From NCBI GenBank assembly GCA_015680685.1, contig MNCI01030754.1, positions 344,046 to 408,045 on the forward strand: DNA of 64,000 nucleotides. The letters are read 5' to 3'. The stretch is from Gnetum montanum. Lineage: Eukaryota > Streptophyta > Gnetopsida > Gnetales > Gnetaceae. Numbering within the stretch: position 1 is the stretch's first letter; each line of letters opens with the position of its first letter. The notes beneath the pieces were generated by a model, which was not told the origin of the DNA, did not search any database, and was given only the letters and a program-made list of their open reading frames with translations. This document shows positions 11,206-21,112 of the stretch, in pieces. The translations under genes were made by a program, and so were the position numbers.

Positions 11206-11390
11206 CTAGTTTAAGGCCATTGCAGGCCCCATGCACTAGTTTAAGGCAAGTTCGAGCCATGTGTAAACAAGAGAAGTTTCAAGTAATATTGGTGGATTTC
11301 TTGGTAAACCAGCCATTTCTGGCTGTGGCTAGTTTTATGTCATTGCAGACATGTGATAGTTTAACGTCATTTCAGACGATGAATGTAGCT
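11206..11390 (-). repeat. Hairpin-TAAACT repeat array 3 (after protease)
   Basis: Four units, plus-strand landmarks near 11206, 11236, 11329 and 11357. On minus they read GGCC-tgcaat-GGCC, GGC-tcgaactt-GCC, ATGTC-tgcaat-GACAT and CGTC-tgaaat-GACG, each followed by TAAACTA or AAAACTA. Stems differ but pair perfectly. The array begins where the protease frame ends. Confidence 0.85.
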
Positions 11391-12358
11391 TATTGGTTTA
11401 GTAATTTTTTAAGTTTTCTTAATTTAACATTAGGAGTGGCGTTAATAGGTATGATCTTGTACTCAGCGTCCCCTTCGCTAATCACATTGAACGGTAATTC
11501 AGCCCAAGGGACGTTCGATGGAACAGGCTCTATGTTGGCATCTTCTAGTGTTTCCGTATGTTCAGTAGTTTCGATGTTTGTTGGAGTTTCTAGGTTAGGC
11601 GGTATATGTACAGTTTTAGGTTCAGGTGTTTCTGTGTTAGGTGAAGTTTCTTTTACATCTGATGGATCATTGTCTATTGGTCGCGTGCAACTTTGTTTTT
11701 GCTTTGTCTCATCCTGTTTAGGTTCTTCAAACTTAACCTCCGAGCCTTGGTTTGTATCTGTATGTGACGAGATGGTAGGTGTAGCAGTCTCCCCATGTAT
11801 AACGATTTCACCACCTTCATAAGGCAGGTGAATCTCTTGGTGTATGGGGGAAGAGACTGCTTTGAGTTGGGCCAACCAGGGTCTTCCTAATATTAAATTA
11901 AACCCTGGCATTTCGTCAATGATAACAAAGTTAGTAGATGTGGGGAATCGATCCCCTGCTATAAAGTCCAAAGTTATGGTGCCTTTTACTACTACACGTG
12001 ATCCACTAAACGATTTTAAACATGTGGTGGAGGTCGGTCTAATTGGTTCCGTGAGCCCTAATTGTTCGATGACGGGATAGGGTACTACGTTTGTGGCGGC
12101 TCCGTCATCTACATGCACTCGATGTATTTTGAATTGATTTACTTATATCGTTATGAACATAGGTGTGGTTGTTACTTTTCCTATTTTCTCATCAATTTTG
12201 ATGTTGTTAGTGTGGAAGCCTAGTGATTTAGAAGTCGATCCTTGAGACGCATACATTACCGCATGAATTGAAAGTTCATTCGAAGGTAAGTCTTCATTTA
12301 CTGGGATTGATGTCAACATACGTACTAGGGCTTTGCGATGAGTTTGAGAAGTTAACAT
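11390..12358 (-). pseudogene. Aspartic protease of element B
   Basis: Two open frames, 12358-12143 and 12118-11390, join across an in-frame stop near 12145. The catalytic region reads HVDDGAATNVVPYPVIEQLG, in the place of the retroviral-type D(S/T)G(S/A) box, and the fold closes with GFNLILGRPWLAQL. The serine/threonine after the first Asp is replaced by Asp, a change that may reflect decay. After the protease the frame continues about 130 residues of acidic, Thr/Glu/Pro-rich linker to a stop at the start of hairpin array 3. The protease would cleave the Gag-Pol polyprotein. Confidence 0.8.
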
Positions 12359-12409
12359 CAGTTCATATAGGCTTAATGAAGTGTTTTTCTGTTTAAGTGC
12401 CTGTGTGAC

Positions 12410-13219
12410 CTATGTTAGGGCTGTTGCTAAATCTTTACTATTAGGTGCATGCTTGTTAGTGGTTACTTGGTCCATCGGGCCTAGCAGTTTTATCTCATGT
12501 GTAGCTGGTTTGATGTTTTCTTCCGTAGCCATTAATCTGGATACATCATGTATTCCTGATGATTCTCCCTTATAGCTCGTGTTTGATTCGTTATTAGGTG
12601 ATGTCATGGGTACTACACTTAATGGAGTAGGCTTGGGGGGTCCTAAGGCAAGCCGTTGACGTTCTTTCTCTAAGTGTTTCCATGTGATCCTGTCTGCCAG
12701 GCATTCCTGCGTGTGGTGTGAGGGAATATTTGGTTTCTGAACATCAGGTTGCTTTGGAACCCGTATGACATATGGACTAGTACAGGGTTGCGATTGGACG
12801 GTTGAAGGTGGTTGAGTATCAGGCTGCCTGGGCACCCTAACAACATACGGGGTCGATCTATTCTGTGTTTGCGGAGTGAAAGGTTGGTGGTTATTAGGAT
12901 GTTTGGGTATCCTGAGAACATATGGAGTTGGTCTAGTTGGGGGCTGTGCCTCCGTAGATGCAACCGCGGGTGGCACCCGGACTACATAGGGAGCGGGCCG
13001 GGTCATAGGTTGCGTGTTTGAGGTTGTAGCAGTAGGAGGTACATGCAACACGTATGGTTTGTCTTGTGGTGGTATGGTAGAGGCTACCACAGTAGGGGGT
13101 ATTCAAATGACATAGGATCTTTGCGGGGTAGGCAGGTTATATGGAGGGTATGATCATTGAGGTGCGGGTGTTTGTGCAGTAGAAGGAATATGAATTGTGA
13201 AGGGTCTCTTAGGTGTTTG
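12410..13219 (-). pseudogene. Gag-protease linker with PYVxRVP repeats (element B)
   Basis: A frame of 226 codons (13090-12410), extended upstream across a stop, carries at least five copies of a short peptide unit: KPYVLHVPP, APYVVRVPP, TPYVLRIPK, TPYVVRVPR and SPYVIRVPK. Spacers of about 12-20 residues are rich in Pro, Thr, Gln and Asn. Two more decayed units (RSYVI-stop-IPP and RPFTIHIPS) lie upstream. The segment then gives a charged stretch around 12680 (RITWKHLEKERQRLALGPP). The composition suggests a disordered proline-rich linker. I do not know this repeat from other Gag proteins. Confidence 0.65.
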
Positions 13220-15151
13220 TTATTCATTATCTAAATAAATGATGTTAATCCTAGGTGCTTTTTGTTTGTTATCTAAGTAGATAGTGTTAATTACGTATGG
13301 TGCTTCCTTAGTATTTAGTGGGTCCTTATATACGCCCATGGATTGGTTTTGCGGTTGGACTGGGTTGGACTCATCGAAAGTTATTTCGCCCCTATCTATC
13401 ATTTGTTGGATGTCTTGTTTCAGGGCAAAACAAAAATCGGTACCATGACCATTACGTTGATGGTATTCGCAAAACCTATCGAGTCTAAACCCTTTCGGGA
13501 TAGGAGGCTCATTAGGTGTGGCCAAGCTTGGATTCTTGACCAATTCACAGAATCGATCATGTCTTTGAATAGCTGCAGGAGACATTTGCTTGTGTTTCAT
13601 CATTCCATCCTTCAAACGTTGGTCAAATAGATGAGAAGGTTTCACAGGTAGTGGTGTGTATTGAGAGGGATCCTTCCTCTCAAAGTTTCAGGCATGACCT
13701 GTTGTAGCAGTTTGCGATGTAGAAGGTTCGGGCACAGTAGCGGAAGATGGTCTAGTATAGTTAGTAGTAGTAGCAAGCAGTTTGTCTTGTTGTCTCGTGC
13801 TCGTTTGTTGTGTTTCTGCTATTGCTACTATAGTTGCCTTAGCCTTTTCTTTGTCTTTCTTGTTATGTTGGTTTCTAAAGGCTGAATAGGCTAGATCATG
13901 ACTGTTTTGCGCAGCTTCTTCAATATTCTTTATTTGTACAAATGCTTAGCTAAGAGTGCGTGCGTTAAGATAGTACAGTTTAGACTTGACAAAATCATTA
14001 ACAGCCCCCTTTAGAATAGTGAGGAGGTAAGTCTCCGGGATTGGCTCATGGAGCTCATTGAGGGCAGCATTTCACCGTGGAATAAATTTTTGAACAAGTT
14101 CAAGCGGTGCTTGCATGACCTGTATGAGGCTATCAAGTGTTGCTTCAGGGTTCAAGTTATACTTGAACCTGGTAACGAACTGGTGCAATAAATCTTCTAG
14201 AGAAGCTATGGAGTTTCGGGGCAAAGCCCGATACCAGTCAAGTGCTCTCCCTGTGAGGGACATGGGAAACACTCGCAAGATGGCATGTGGCCATGCTTGA
14301 AGCAACACGCACTCCAGTCTAAACGTTACAAGATGGATGTTGGGGTCTGTTTCCCCATTGTATTTGGTTAACGTAGGTAGGGAAACACCTTTAGGTAATG
14401 TTAGAGGTGGAATCGAAGAGCTGATAGGGTCATCTTGATAGAAATCTACTATCTTAAGCTCTTTGTCGGTAGCTGTCTTAAGGTGCTTGACTTCATCAGT
14501 TAGCTCTTGCATCAACTTTTTGGCTTCAGCCTAGTCTTGGGCACTAGGCAAGATAGTAGATTGACTATGTTGCGTCGTATACAAGTTAGATTGGTGCACA
14601 GTGGGCTGGAAAGAGGAGAGTTGAGTGGTTGGAGGTTGTGCTTGTGGAATATTCATGGTAGGTGCTACTAAGGGTAGCATACTATAAGGAAAGGGTTGTT
14701 GTTGTCGCTGTACTTGATGGATATTCATGGATGGAACTGTAGGAGGTGGTATGTTGTAGTGAGGGGGTTGATGCGGCTGCATACCTATCGTAGCCCACTA
14801 CCTAGTCATATTTTGTGGGGGAACACCTTGAACTTGTTGAGTTGAAGTGGTGAAGGGTGCTCCTTGAGTTTGGATCCGTGGTATATAGTGCGCGGATGTA
14901 GAAGCTGGTATCACATACGGCATCCCGATCACTCGAGGTGGGAAAGTTACTCCCACATTAGTTTGAGGGGGGTGTTGTTGGGGTTCTATTTGTAAGAAAG
15001 GGGGTGACGTGGTAATGGGAGGAATAGTGGTGATGGGTATATTGAATTGGGTATCGGTCACTGGGAGAGTAGGAACAAGAGTGAATGGTTCCTGTTGAGG
15101 CACATGTGCCTGAGTGGTTTTAAATGAATGGAGAGACATAGTATCCCCCAT
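13220..15151 (-). pseudogene. Gag of element B
   Basis: The N-terminal third (15151-14531) is Pro/Gln/Thr-rich. The capsid-like Gag domain lies in 14515-13940 with YNGETDPNIHL, FPMSLTGRALDWYRALP and LEDLLHQFVTRFKYN, the standard plant Gypsy Gag signature. A nucleocapsid-type motif in 13645-13220 reads CEYHQRNGHGTDFC, with the C-x2-H...GH-x4-C spacing seen in Tat Gags, followed by ALKQDIQQMIDRGEI. Stops near 14516, 13950 and 13690 break the frame. Gag forms the particle that packages element RNA. Confidence 0.85.
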
Positions 15152-15301
15152 GAAGGGATGAAATAGCGGGTTTGCGTAAGTGTGCAGACTGAGAGTATGG
15201 TACGAATCCTCGTGTTCAGACTGTGCTGTAAAGTCATCCTCTTCTTCTAATTGAGGATTTACTATGGATTGGTCTTGAGATTGACTTTTTACCAGGAGGA
15301 G

Positions 15302-15823
15302 CTATGAAATGAGCTCAGAGTAGTGCCCTGGAAGGGGGATGATGTCATATGGGGAGGGGATGAACTCATGTCCTTCCTTATGAACCAATTCATATTGTTT
15401 CTTAGCCTCTAGTTCAGTTTGATCTACTGCCAAGCCGGCTTGGATCTTCACACATATGAAGTTATACTGTTCTTGTGTTATGACATTGAACAATGGATTC
15501 TTCTGTTGTAGTCTAAGAGATCTGCGAGGTCCTCCCTGGGGATTAACCTTGCTGTGGGCCCCTATGGGTTGCATAATGGGTATTGGCATCATCGTGGGAC
15601 CAATGGTATTCGGAATGAACTTGGTTGAAACATTGGTGTTAGCAGTATTCATGATGAAAAGGTCATAAGTGTAACTAGGTGGATGGGAGACAATGTCAGG
15701 GTGTACAGGTGAGGATATGGCCGAATATGAAACAAGTATACTTATCAGCGTACACCTAAGTTGGCAGCGTGCAGCCTGTTTACACAGCATATGGATTGGG
15801 TCCCAGCGTACAGGCTTCAACAA
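15302..15823 (-). CDS. N-terminal gag-region open frame (element B)
   Basis: An open frame of 173 codons lies upstream of gag. Its likely start is one of the internal Met codons after the leader repeats (for example the Met near residue 57), because the first part is translated leader sequence. The C-terminal half has RRSLRLQQK followed by NVITQEQYNFICVKIQAGLAV, a pattern resembling the N-terminal region of other plant Gag polyproteins. It stops 150 bases before the next gag segment, so it is either the first block of Gag or a separate upstream ORF. Confidence 0.5.
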   Translation of the reverse strand: MLKPVRWDPIHMLCKQAARCQLRCTLISILVSYSAISSPVHPDIVSHPPSYTYDLFIMNTANTNVSTKFIPNTIGPTMMPIPIMQPIGAHSKVNPQGGPRRSLRLQQKNPLFNVITQEQYNFICVKIQAGLAVDQTELEAKKQYELVHKEGHEFIPSPYDIIPLPGHYSELIS

Positions 15824-16586
15824 CTAGCGTACAGAAACTGGTCACAGCGTGTAAATTGAGGTCACGGCATGTAGACTGCAACTGTTAGCGTAAAGCCAGA
15901 GTGGTCAGCGTGTTGCAAGTGGTTGCAGCATGTAGACAGGGTCTACAGCGTGCAAGTATGTTAGGCAGCGTGCAGCCTGTTTACATAGCGTATGGACTAG
16001 GTCCCAGTGTATAGGCTTCAACGACTAGCATACAGAAATTGGTTACAGCATGCAAACTGGGGTCACGGCGTGCAGACTGCAACTGTCAACTGTCAGCGTA
16101 ACGCCAGAGTGGTCAGTGTGTTGCAAGTGGTTGCAGCATGTAGATAGGGTCTACAGCATGCAGGTACGTTGGGCAGCGTGTAGACAGGGTCTATAGCGTG
16201 TAGGTACGTTGGGCAGCGTGTAGACAGGGTCTATAGCATGCAGGTATGTTGGGAAGCGTGTAGACGCTGAGAATGCTGTAGAACATGACGCAGGTTTAGA
16301 GAGTTGCATACAGAAATTGGTTACAGCATGCAAACTAGGGTCACGGCGTGCAGACTGCAACTGTCAACTGTCAGCGTAAAGCCAGAGTGGTCAGTGTGTT
16401 GCAAGTGGTTGCAGCGTGTAGATAGGGTCTACAGCATGCAGGTACATTGGGCAACGTGTAGACAGGGTCTACAGTGTGTAGGTACGTTGGGCAGCGTGTA
16501 GACAGGGTCTATAGCGTGCAAGTATGTTGGGAAGCGTGTAGACGCTGAGAATGCTGTAGAACATGACGCAGGTTTAGAGAGTTGCA
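15745..16586 (-). repeat. Nested tandem repeats in the leader of element B
   Basis: Two scales are visible. A 278-bp unit is present twice in tandem (16028-16305 and 16306-16583). A preceding partial copy has a period of about 201 bp (landmark at 15763 and again at 15964). Inside the units, 40-bp subrepeats carry AGCGTGTAGACAGGGTCTA, in which GTAGAC-agg-GTCTAC forms a perfect hairpin; variants use T-G or G-T wobbles. The words AGCGTG, AGCATG and AGCGTA are densely spaced throughout. The region lies between PBS and gag, where packaging signals normally lie. Confidence 0.85.
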
Positions 16587-16694
16587 AAATCAGATTTAAC
16601 ATTGATGCAATGTAAATTTGAGAAAACTAGGCAGTAGATCAGAGGCACAGGGGGCAAGTGCATGAGATCAGAGTAGATTTAAACAGTTTCATGG

Positions 16695-16711
16695 CCCTCC
16701 TTCTAGCGCCA
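16695..16711 (-). other. Primer-binding site of element B
   Basis: The minus strand reads TGGCGCTAGAAGGAGGG, five bases inside the inferred LTR end. TGG at the 5' end pairs with the CCA tail of a tRNA, and TGGCGC is typical of Tat/Athila primer sites. I have not matched it to a specific tRNA. Confidence 0.7.
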
Positions 16712-16716
16712 TTTTC

Positions 16717-18242
16717 TGTACTGTCTGAAATCGTCGGTGCCTGGCTGGAATGAAAAAGACACTAAGAGATCCACAAATAGACATAGAAGACCCTACCTTC
16801 TCTTAAGGGCGAACTCAAACTGACGAAGGTAGAGTACCTTGGGTGGTCCGCACGTAGATCAGACAAGGATTTCCCCGAACGTATGCCAATGTGCAATGCG
16901 CTGGGTTATATGTAAATAGCGTAATAAGCGTGAACCAGAACGTAAATGTGCATGGATGTAAACAAGAGGTAAATAAGAACGAATGAAAACTGTAGCAAAT
17001 CTTAGAAAAAAATGCAACAATATCATTGCATGATGAAAATTACAATGCACCGGTCTAAATGCAGTTGTGGATCTGGCACAAGGCGGACGAATAGCCCCGG
17101 TGGATGCGAAGGGGTGATGGTATGTTTGCTTAAACTGTAGGCACAGCATGGAGGTTGTATGCTCAGCGTGCAGGGTCCAAGTCTAGCGTACAGAATGGGT
17201 GTTCTAGATGTTCTCAGTGTCGATTGCCCCAAATTCTTTTGTCCAGACTCTTTAATTTTTCCAACCTTGATCTGGTCAAAAATCTGGGTTTTTGTACAAG
17301 TTTGGGCATTAAATTCGGATCTGAGATGGGATGATTGGTTGTGGGACGTTGGAATTTCGGATCGGGTTACATGTGGAGCATCGACCGAGTGTAGCAGAAT
17401 GAAATTTTACAAGTGTACAGCGTGAACCATGGTGGTGTGTACACGCTGGGCGTATAGACTCCGCATGCTGGACAGCGTATAGGTAAGCATGAAGACTTTT
17501 TGACCAAATTTCGAACTATGAAGCTAGTTTTGAGGATGGATTTGGATGCCTAATGTCCTGAGGATGCTACCTGTCAATTTTGGGCTCATTTGACCTTGAT
17601 TTGATAGGGTTTTAGGAGGCTCCAAAAGTGTACACGCTGGGCGTGCAGGGCATGTAGGCCAGCGTACAGGCATGAAAGTGCCACTTTTCCAAGTCACAAC
17701 TTAATTTTTTGGGAGCCCAAGATGATTTCTGATAGTTTCCCTACCTCTGGAAGTTGATTGCTTGTGAAAATCATGCTCTGAGTGTTTATTTTGGTCTACC
17801 TATGATGGTACACGCTGGTCGTGCAAGCCAGCGTGCAAGCATGAAAACCCATCATTAGGAGCCCAAAAGTTGAATTTCAGGTACCTGAGAGCTATTGGGG
17901 ATCCATAGGAAGGTCTTAGGGGGTCTAGACACTCAATTCTAACATGTTTTGACTCATTTTTGGGGATCAAAATTTTCTGCACGCTGAGTTGTACGCTAGA
18001 CGTGCAGGCCTGTGTGCACGAAGTATACTTAGTCAAAACTAAGTGTTTTGAGTTTGAAACCTGTAGTTCTTGTTGCCAGATTTTGATGTAGTCTCCGATG
18101 GATCTTGGGGAACCCTTGCTTGTTCAATTGTTGCTCCATTTGATGCTGTTTCTGAGGCTTTCAAGCTTGGTCATGCCGGGGACCAACATGACTTAGCTCA
18201 ATTTCTGCTACAAGTGTTAGCCAAAATTTTTGTGGTGTTTCA
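16717..18242 (-). repeat. 5' LTR of element B
   Basis: The right end (18242) is fixed by loss of homology with the 3' LTR. The left end is inferred from the PBS and a terminal TACA on minus. The length is about 1526 bases. Long AGCGTG/CACGCT dyads occur, for example ACGCTGG-tcgtgcaag-CCAGCGT at 17813-17835. No clean TATA box is evident. The window's right-hand copy of the target site would be CTTAG. Confidence 0.75.
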
Positions 18243-18254
18243 CTTAGGTTGAGG

Positions 18255-18316
18255 TTATGCAAGGGAAAACAAGGCATGTGCCTACTATGGGGAGGATCCA
18301 CTTGCATATCTCTTGG
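18255..18316 (+). promoter_or_regulatory. Conserved block upstream of ORF3 (element H)
   Basis: About 60 bases with the core GCATGTGCCTACTATGGGGAGGA..CACTTGCATATCTCTT are shared with J (61430-61490, minus), E1 (25087-25140), D (35833-35870) and C (51730-51770), although flanks differ strongly. Conservation in non-coding DNA between diverged family members suggests a cis-acting role. Which role cannot be told. Confidence 0.55.
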
Positions 18317-18584
18317 TTGGATTCATTAAGTACCTTCTCCTTAGACATTCTTACAATCAGAATCTTTTGTACACCCATCTTCTGCATCACACCATGTGCT
18401 CCTTTACATATTTTGTACATTAAACACATTCTCTATCAAATTTTTTTAATTTTTGATCTTTCAAAGATCCTCTTCAATGGTTTTATCATATTCTTAGCTT
18501 TTATGGAATTCCATGGACCCCAGATTCATTAAAAAATTTCTTTTATTTTTTGAGATATTCAAATTTCAAAATTTTCCCTACAAG

Positions 18585-18680
18585 CTCCATATATGGGGCC
18601 CTATAGATGGAGCAAACCCATATATGAGGCCCTGTATATGGGGCCCCATCAACATAGGGAAAAAATAGTATATATATACA
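18585..18680 (+). promoter_or_regulatory. U3-like palindromic array and TATA ahead of ORF3 (element H)
   Basis: CCATATATGGGGCCC, CCATATATGAGGCCC and GTATATGGGGCCCC repeat over 70 bases, followed by TATATATATAC at 18669-18679. The arrangement of AT palindromes plus GGGGCC/GAGGCC matches the U3 arrays of the LTRs in this family (28005-28150, 21113-21250). The equivalent place in J has ATCGATGAGGCC units. This looks like a second, internal promoter driving ORF3. That reading is inference. Confidence 0.5.
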
Positions 18681-19114
18681 TGACCCCGCTTGGAAATTTT
18701 TACATTTTCTCATAAACGCCAAGGGAGTTTTTCAAAATTTTCAGAGTCCAGAACATTCTAAAACCCATAACTTCCTAACCATTTATCCAAATCACTCCAT
18801 TCTTCAACCTTGCAACTACCAGAGGTAAGCTGTTCATCATGGGGGCCACAAATGTGCCATTTTTTATGGAAAAATTTTCTCCATTTTTCTAACTCCCATA
18901 AAGGTTCAACTAAGAAATCAACTCTTAAACACCAAATTAAAAGAGTTTATCCATTCCAACAAGCTTTAGTGACATTTATAATAAATAATTAATAAAATAA
19001 TCAATCTAACATAGTCCAACCTTAGCCAAAGTGTAACTAACCAATGAGAAAAGATATTCAAGATTTAAAGTTACACATTATATCTACTAATCCATGAATG
19101 TGTTGTGACTGTAG

Positions 19115-21112
19115 ATGGCACCAAAAGGAAAGCATATGTAGGAAGTAGGATTATCTCAACCAGGGGAGAAACAACCTAAAATAGGAAGGGGCCAAGAATG
19201 GGCCCAAGAAGAATCACTTGCAACCCATGCCATAGGTCCTCTTAAGGAAGAGGCAAAGGTGGAAGCTATTCAACAGATTCTAGAACCAGTAGTAGCAATA
19301 GAACACTTCCATCGAGATGATGAACTAGCACAACTAGCAAATCTCAAGGTGACCTTGACAAAAGCTTACCTAAATTAGATTAGATTGTGAGAGGTCTAGA
19401 AAATAATCCTCCAACAGTTAAATTTTGGTCCTTAAAGAAGTGCAGGATTAGCTAAAGGCCTCTCCCATGTGGCCAATCATCACTTCCATCAAGGAGTGGT
19501 ACTTGGGAGAGACATTCCTATTCTAGAACAATAAGCAACTTGGATCAATATCAAAAATCAAGGACATCTTCATGTCTTACTTGGCACAAGCCATTGCTGA
19601 AGTGGCTGGGTTACCAAAAATAGGGGCAAGTCTTGCTTAGATCCCAATGCAAGCAGATCCCAACATCAAGAAAGAATGGGTTCAATGGTGCTATGGTGTC
19701 GACTATAAGGAGTTTAGCATGCTCACAATGGAAAAGAGGATCCACTATAAGATTACAACCTTCCACCTTAATCCCACAATGAGGCCAAGAAAAATCATCA
19801 TCTTTTTTTCCCAAGCATGTGCCACTCTGAGTGGGAGATTCCTTGTTAACCTTCCATAACTAATCTATTTGGAGATGGAGAAGCAATTTAAAGAAAATGA
19901 ACATGGAATGAAGGCACTCCCCTTGCCATGCCTCATTAGAAAACTCTATCAGAGGGAAGGAATAGTCCATTATACCAATGATGTTGTTAGGCATGTTTTG
20001 GTTACCAATTGGGTAGAAATGATGAAAGATAAGACACCTACAACAACTATCCAAGAAGAGGAGTAGTAACCACCACCTCCACCTACCACTCAAACAACTA
20101 TGCTAAACATCGCTATAATAGCCCAACAGTTCCACGAACACCAAGAATGGCTCTTAAGTAAACAAGAGCAATGAGTAGGCATGAGTGGCGAGGAACCATT
20201 CATGTACAGACCAACAATGAGTCACCTAAATGAGATGGCCTAGACAATCAGCTTAGTGGGTGGAGGTGGATGTATTTTCTTAGTCCAAAGAATGCACTTT
20301 CCCACAAGGTTGAATCCTAGTGCCAAAGAGGTCATGGTATCTCTCACAAAATAGTAGTCACTCCTAGAAATATTTGGGAACACCATGACCTTCTTGGTGT
20401 GCTTGGAGGAAGGTGAGGGAGCAATTGTATTGGTGATGTAGCACCAAGGGCAAGAGACAACAGCAAAGGTGGTTGCTAACCATATTTACTAAAACGTTCA
20501 ATGCACCTGCAACATCTACACTAGACATCACTGCACTCAAAGATGTGCAAACATCCACAAGGACCACAAGTGATAGAATAAATGCATCACATCATGAAGA
20601 TTGATAGGACTGACTGGTAGGAACCAGGAAACCACTTCTAGGTGTCTTTGACCTTTTGAACAATATTACTACAACCCAATCAAACCTATGAGAGGCAAGG
20701 GGCAAGAACATCATCTTCGAGGGGCAACTCAAAATAGCTAAGGAGGTGAACAAACACTTGGCTACTAAAGTTGCCAAATTAAGAGCCCAAATTGCCAACC
20801 CTACATTTCTTAACCCAACATTGACAAGAGTTGAAGTTATTGAATAGCTTCATGCTAAACTGAAATGGGTTGAGAGTGCAATGGAGATGATGATGTTCTA
20901 CCAATCCTTGGTAGAGGCCACACAACACAAAATTTAGAAGGCCTTGGATCAAACTTGCTAAGAGAATGTATAATTGACTACAGAGAACCATCGTCTATGG
21001 AATGTTGATGAGCACAAACAACAATTAATTGATTTCATCCGTCAACAATAGGAGCAACTAGCTAGAGCAAACACAGGACTAAAAAGATTGGCAATGAAAA
21101 ATAAAAACCTCT
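19115..21112 (+). pseudogene. ORF3 of element H, 5' part
   Basis: The start ATG at 19115 follows directly on a splice acceptor (TGACTGTAG). A donor, AGAG/GTAAGC, lies at 18825, giving a 5'-leader intron of about 290 bases; J has the same arrangement. The protein begins MAPKGK. It is broken by many stops but shows WYLGE, then a domain around 19560-20060 with DIFMSYLAQAIAEVAGLP, RIHYKITTFHLNPTMRPRK and LPLPCLIRKLYQREGI. That last stretch resembles the putative plant transposon protein domain (Transposase_32 type) found in Athila-class 3' ORFs. Charged helical sequence follows to the E1 insertion point. The function is unknown. Confidence 0.55.

Larger units (their letters stand above)
1..18242 (-). 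mobile_element. Tat-clade Ty3/Gypsy retrotransposon (element B), 3' end outside window
   Basis: Read on the minus strand, the order is 5' LTR (18242-16717), PBS, leader, gag, protease, a 5-kb spacer with an antisense gene, RT, RNase H, a second archaeal-type RNase H, integrase, polypurine tract and the start of the 3' LTR. Bases 1-884 and 17358-18242 are copies of one sequence, which identifies the LTRs. Two RNase H domains are characteristic of the plant Tat clade (Ogre, Retand, Grande relatives), in which gag-pro and pol may also be separated by an intron-like spacer. With about 15.8 kb of internal sequence the element is very long even for Tat. The bases after the 5' LTR (CTTAG, 18243-18247) should be one target-site copy; its partner lies outside the window. 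Coding regions carry scattered stops and frameshifts. Confidence 0.9.

Noticed and set aside
11220-11822. 200-codon plus-strand frame opposite protease
   Set aside because: Shadow of the Thr/Glu/Pro-rich protease linker on the minus strand.
15745-16586. CRISPR-like array
   Set aside because: The repeats are contiguous tandem units without unique spacers, in a plant retrotransposon leader.
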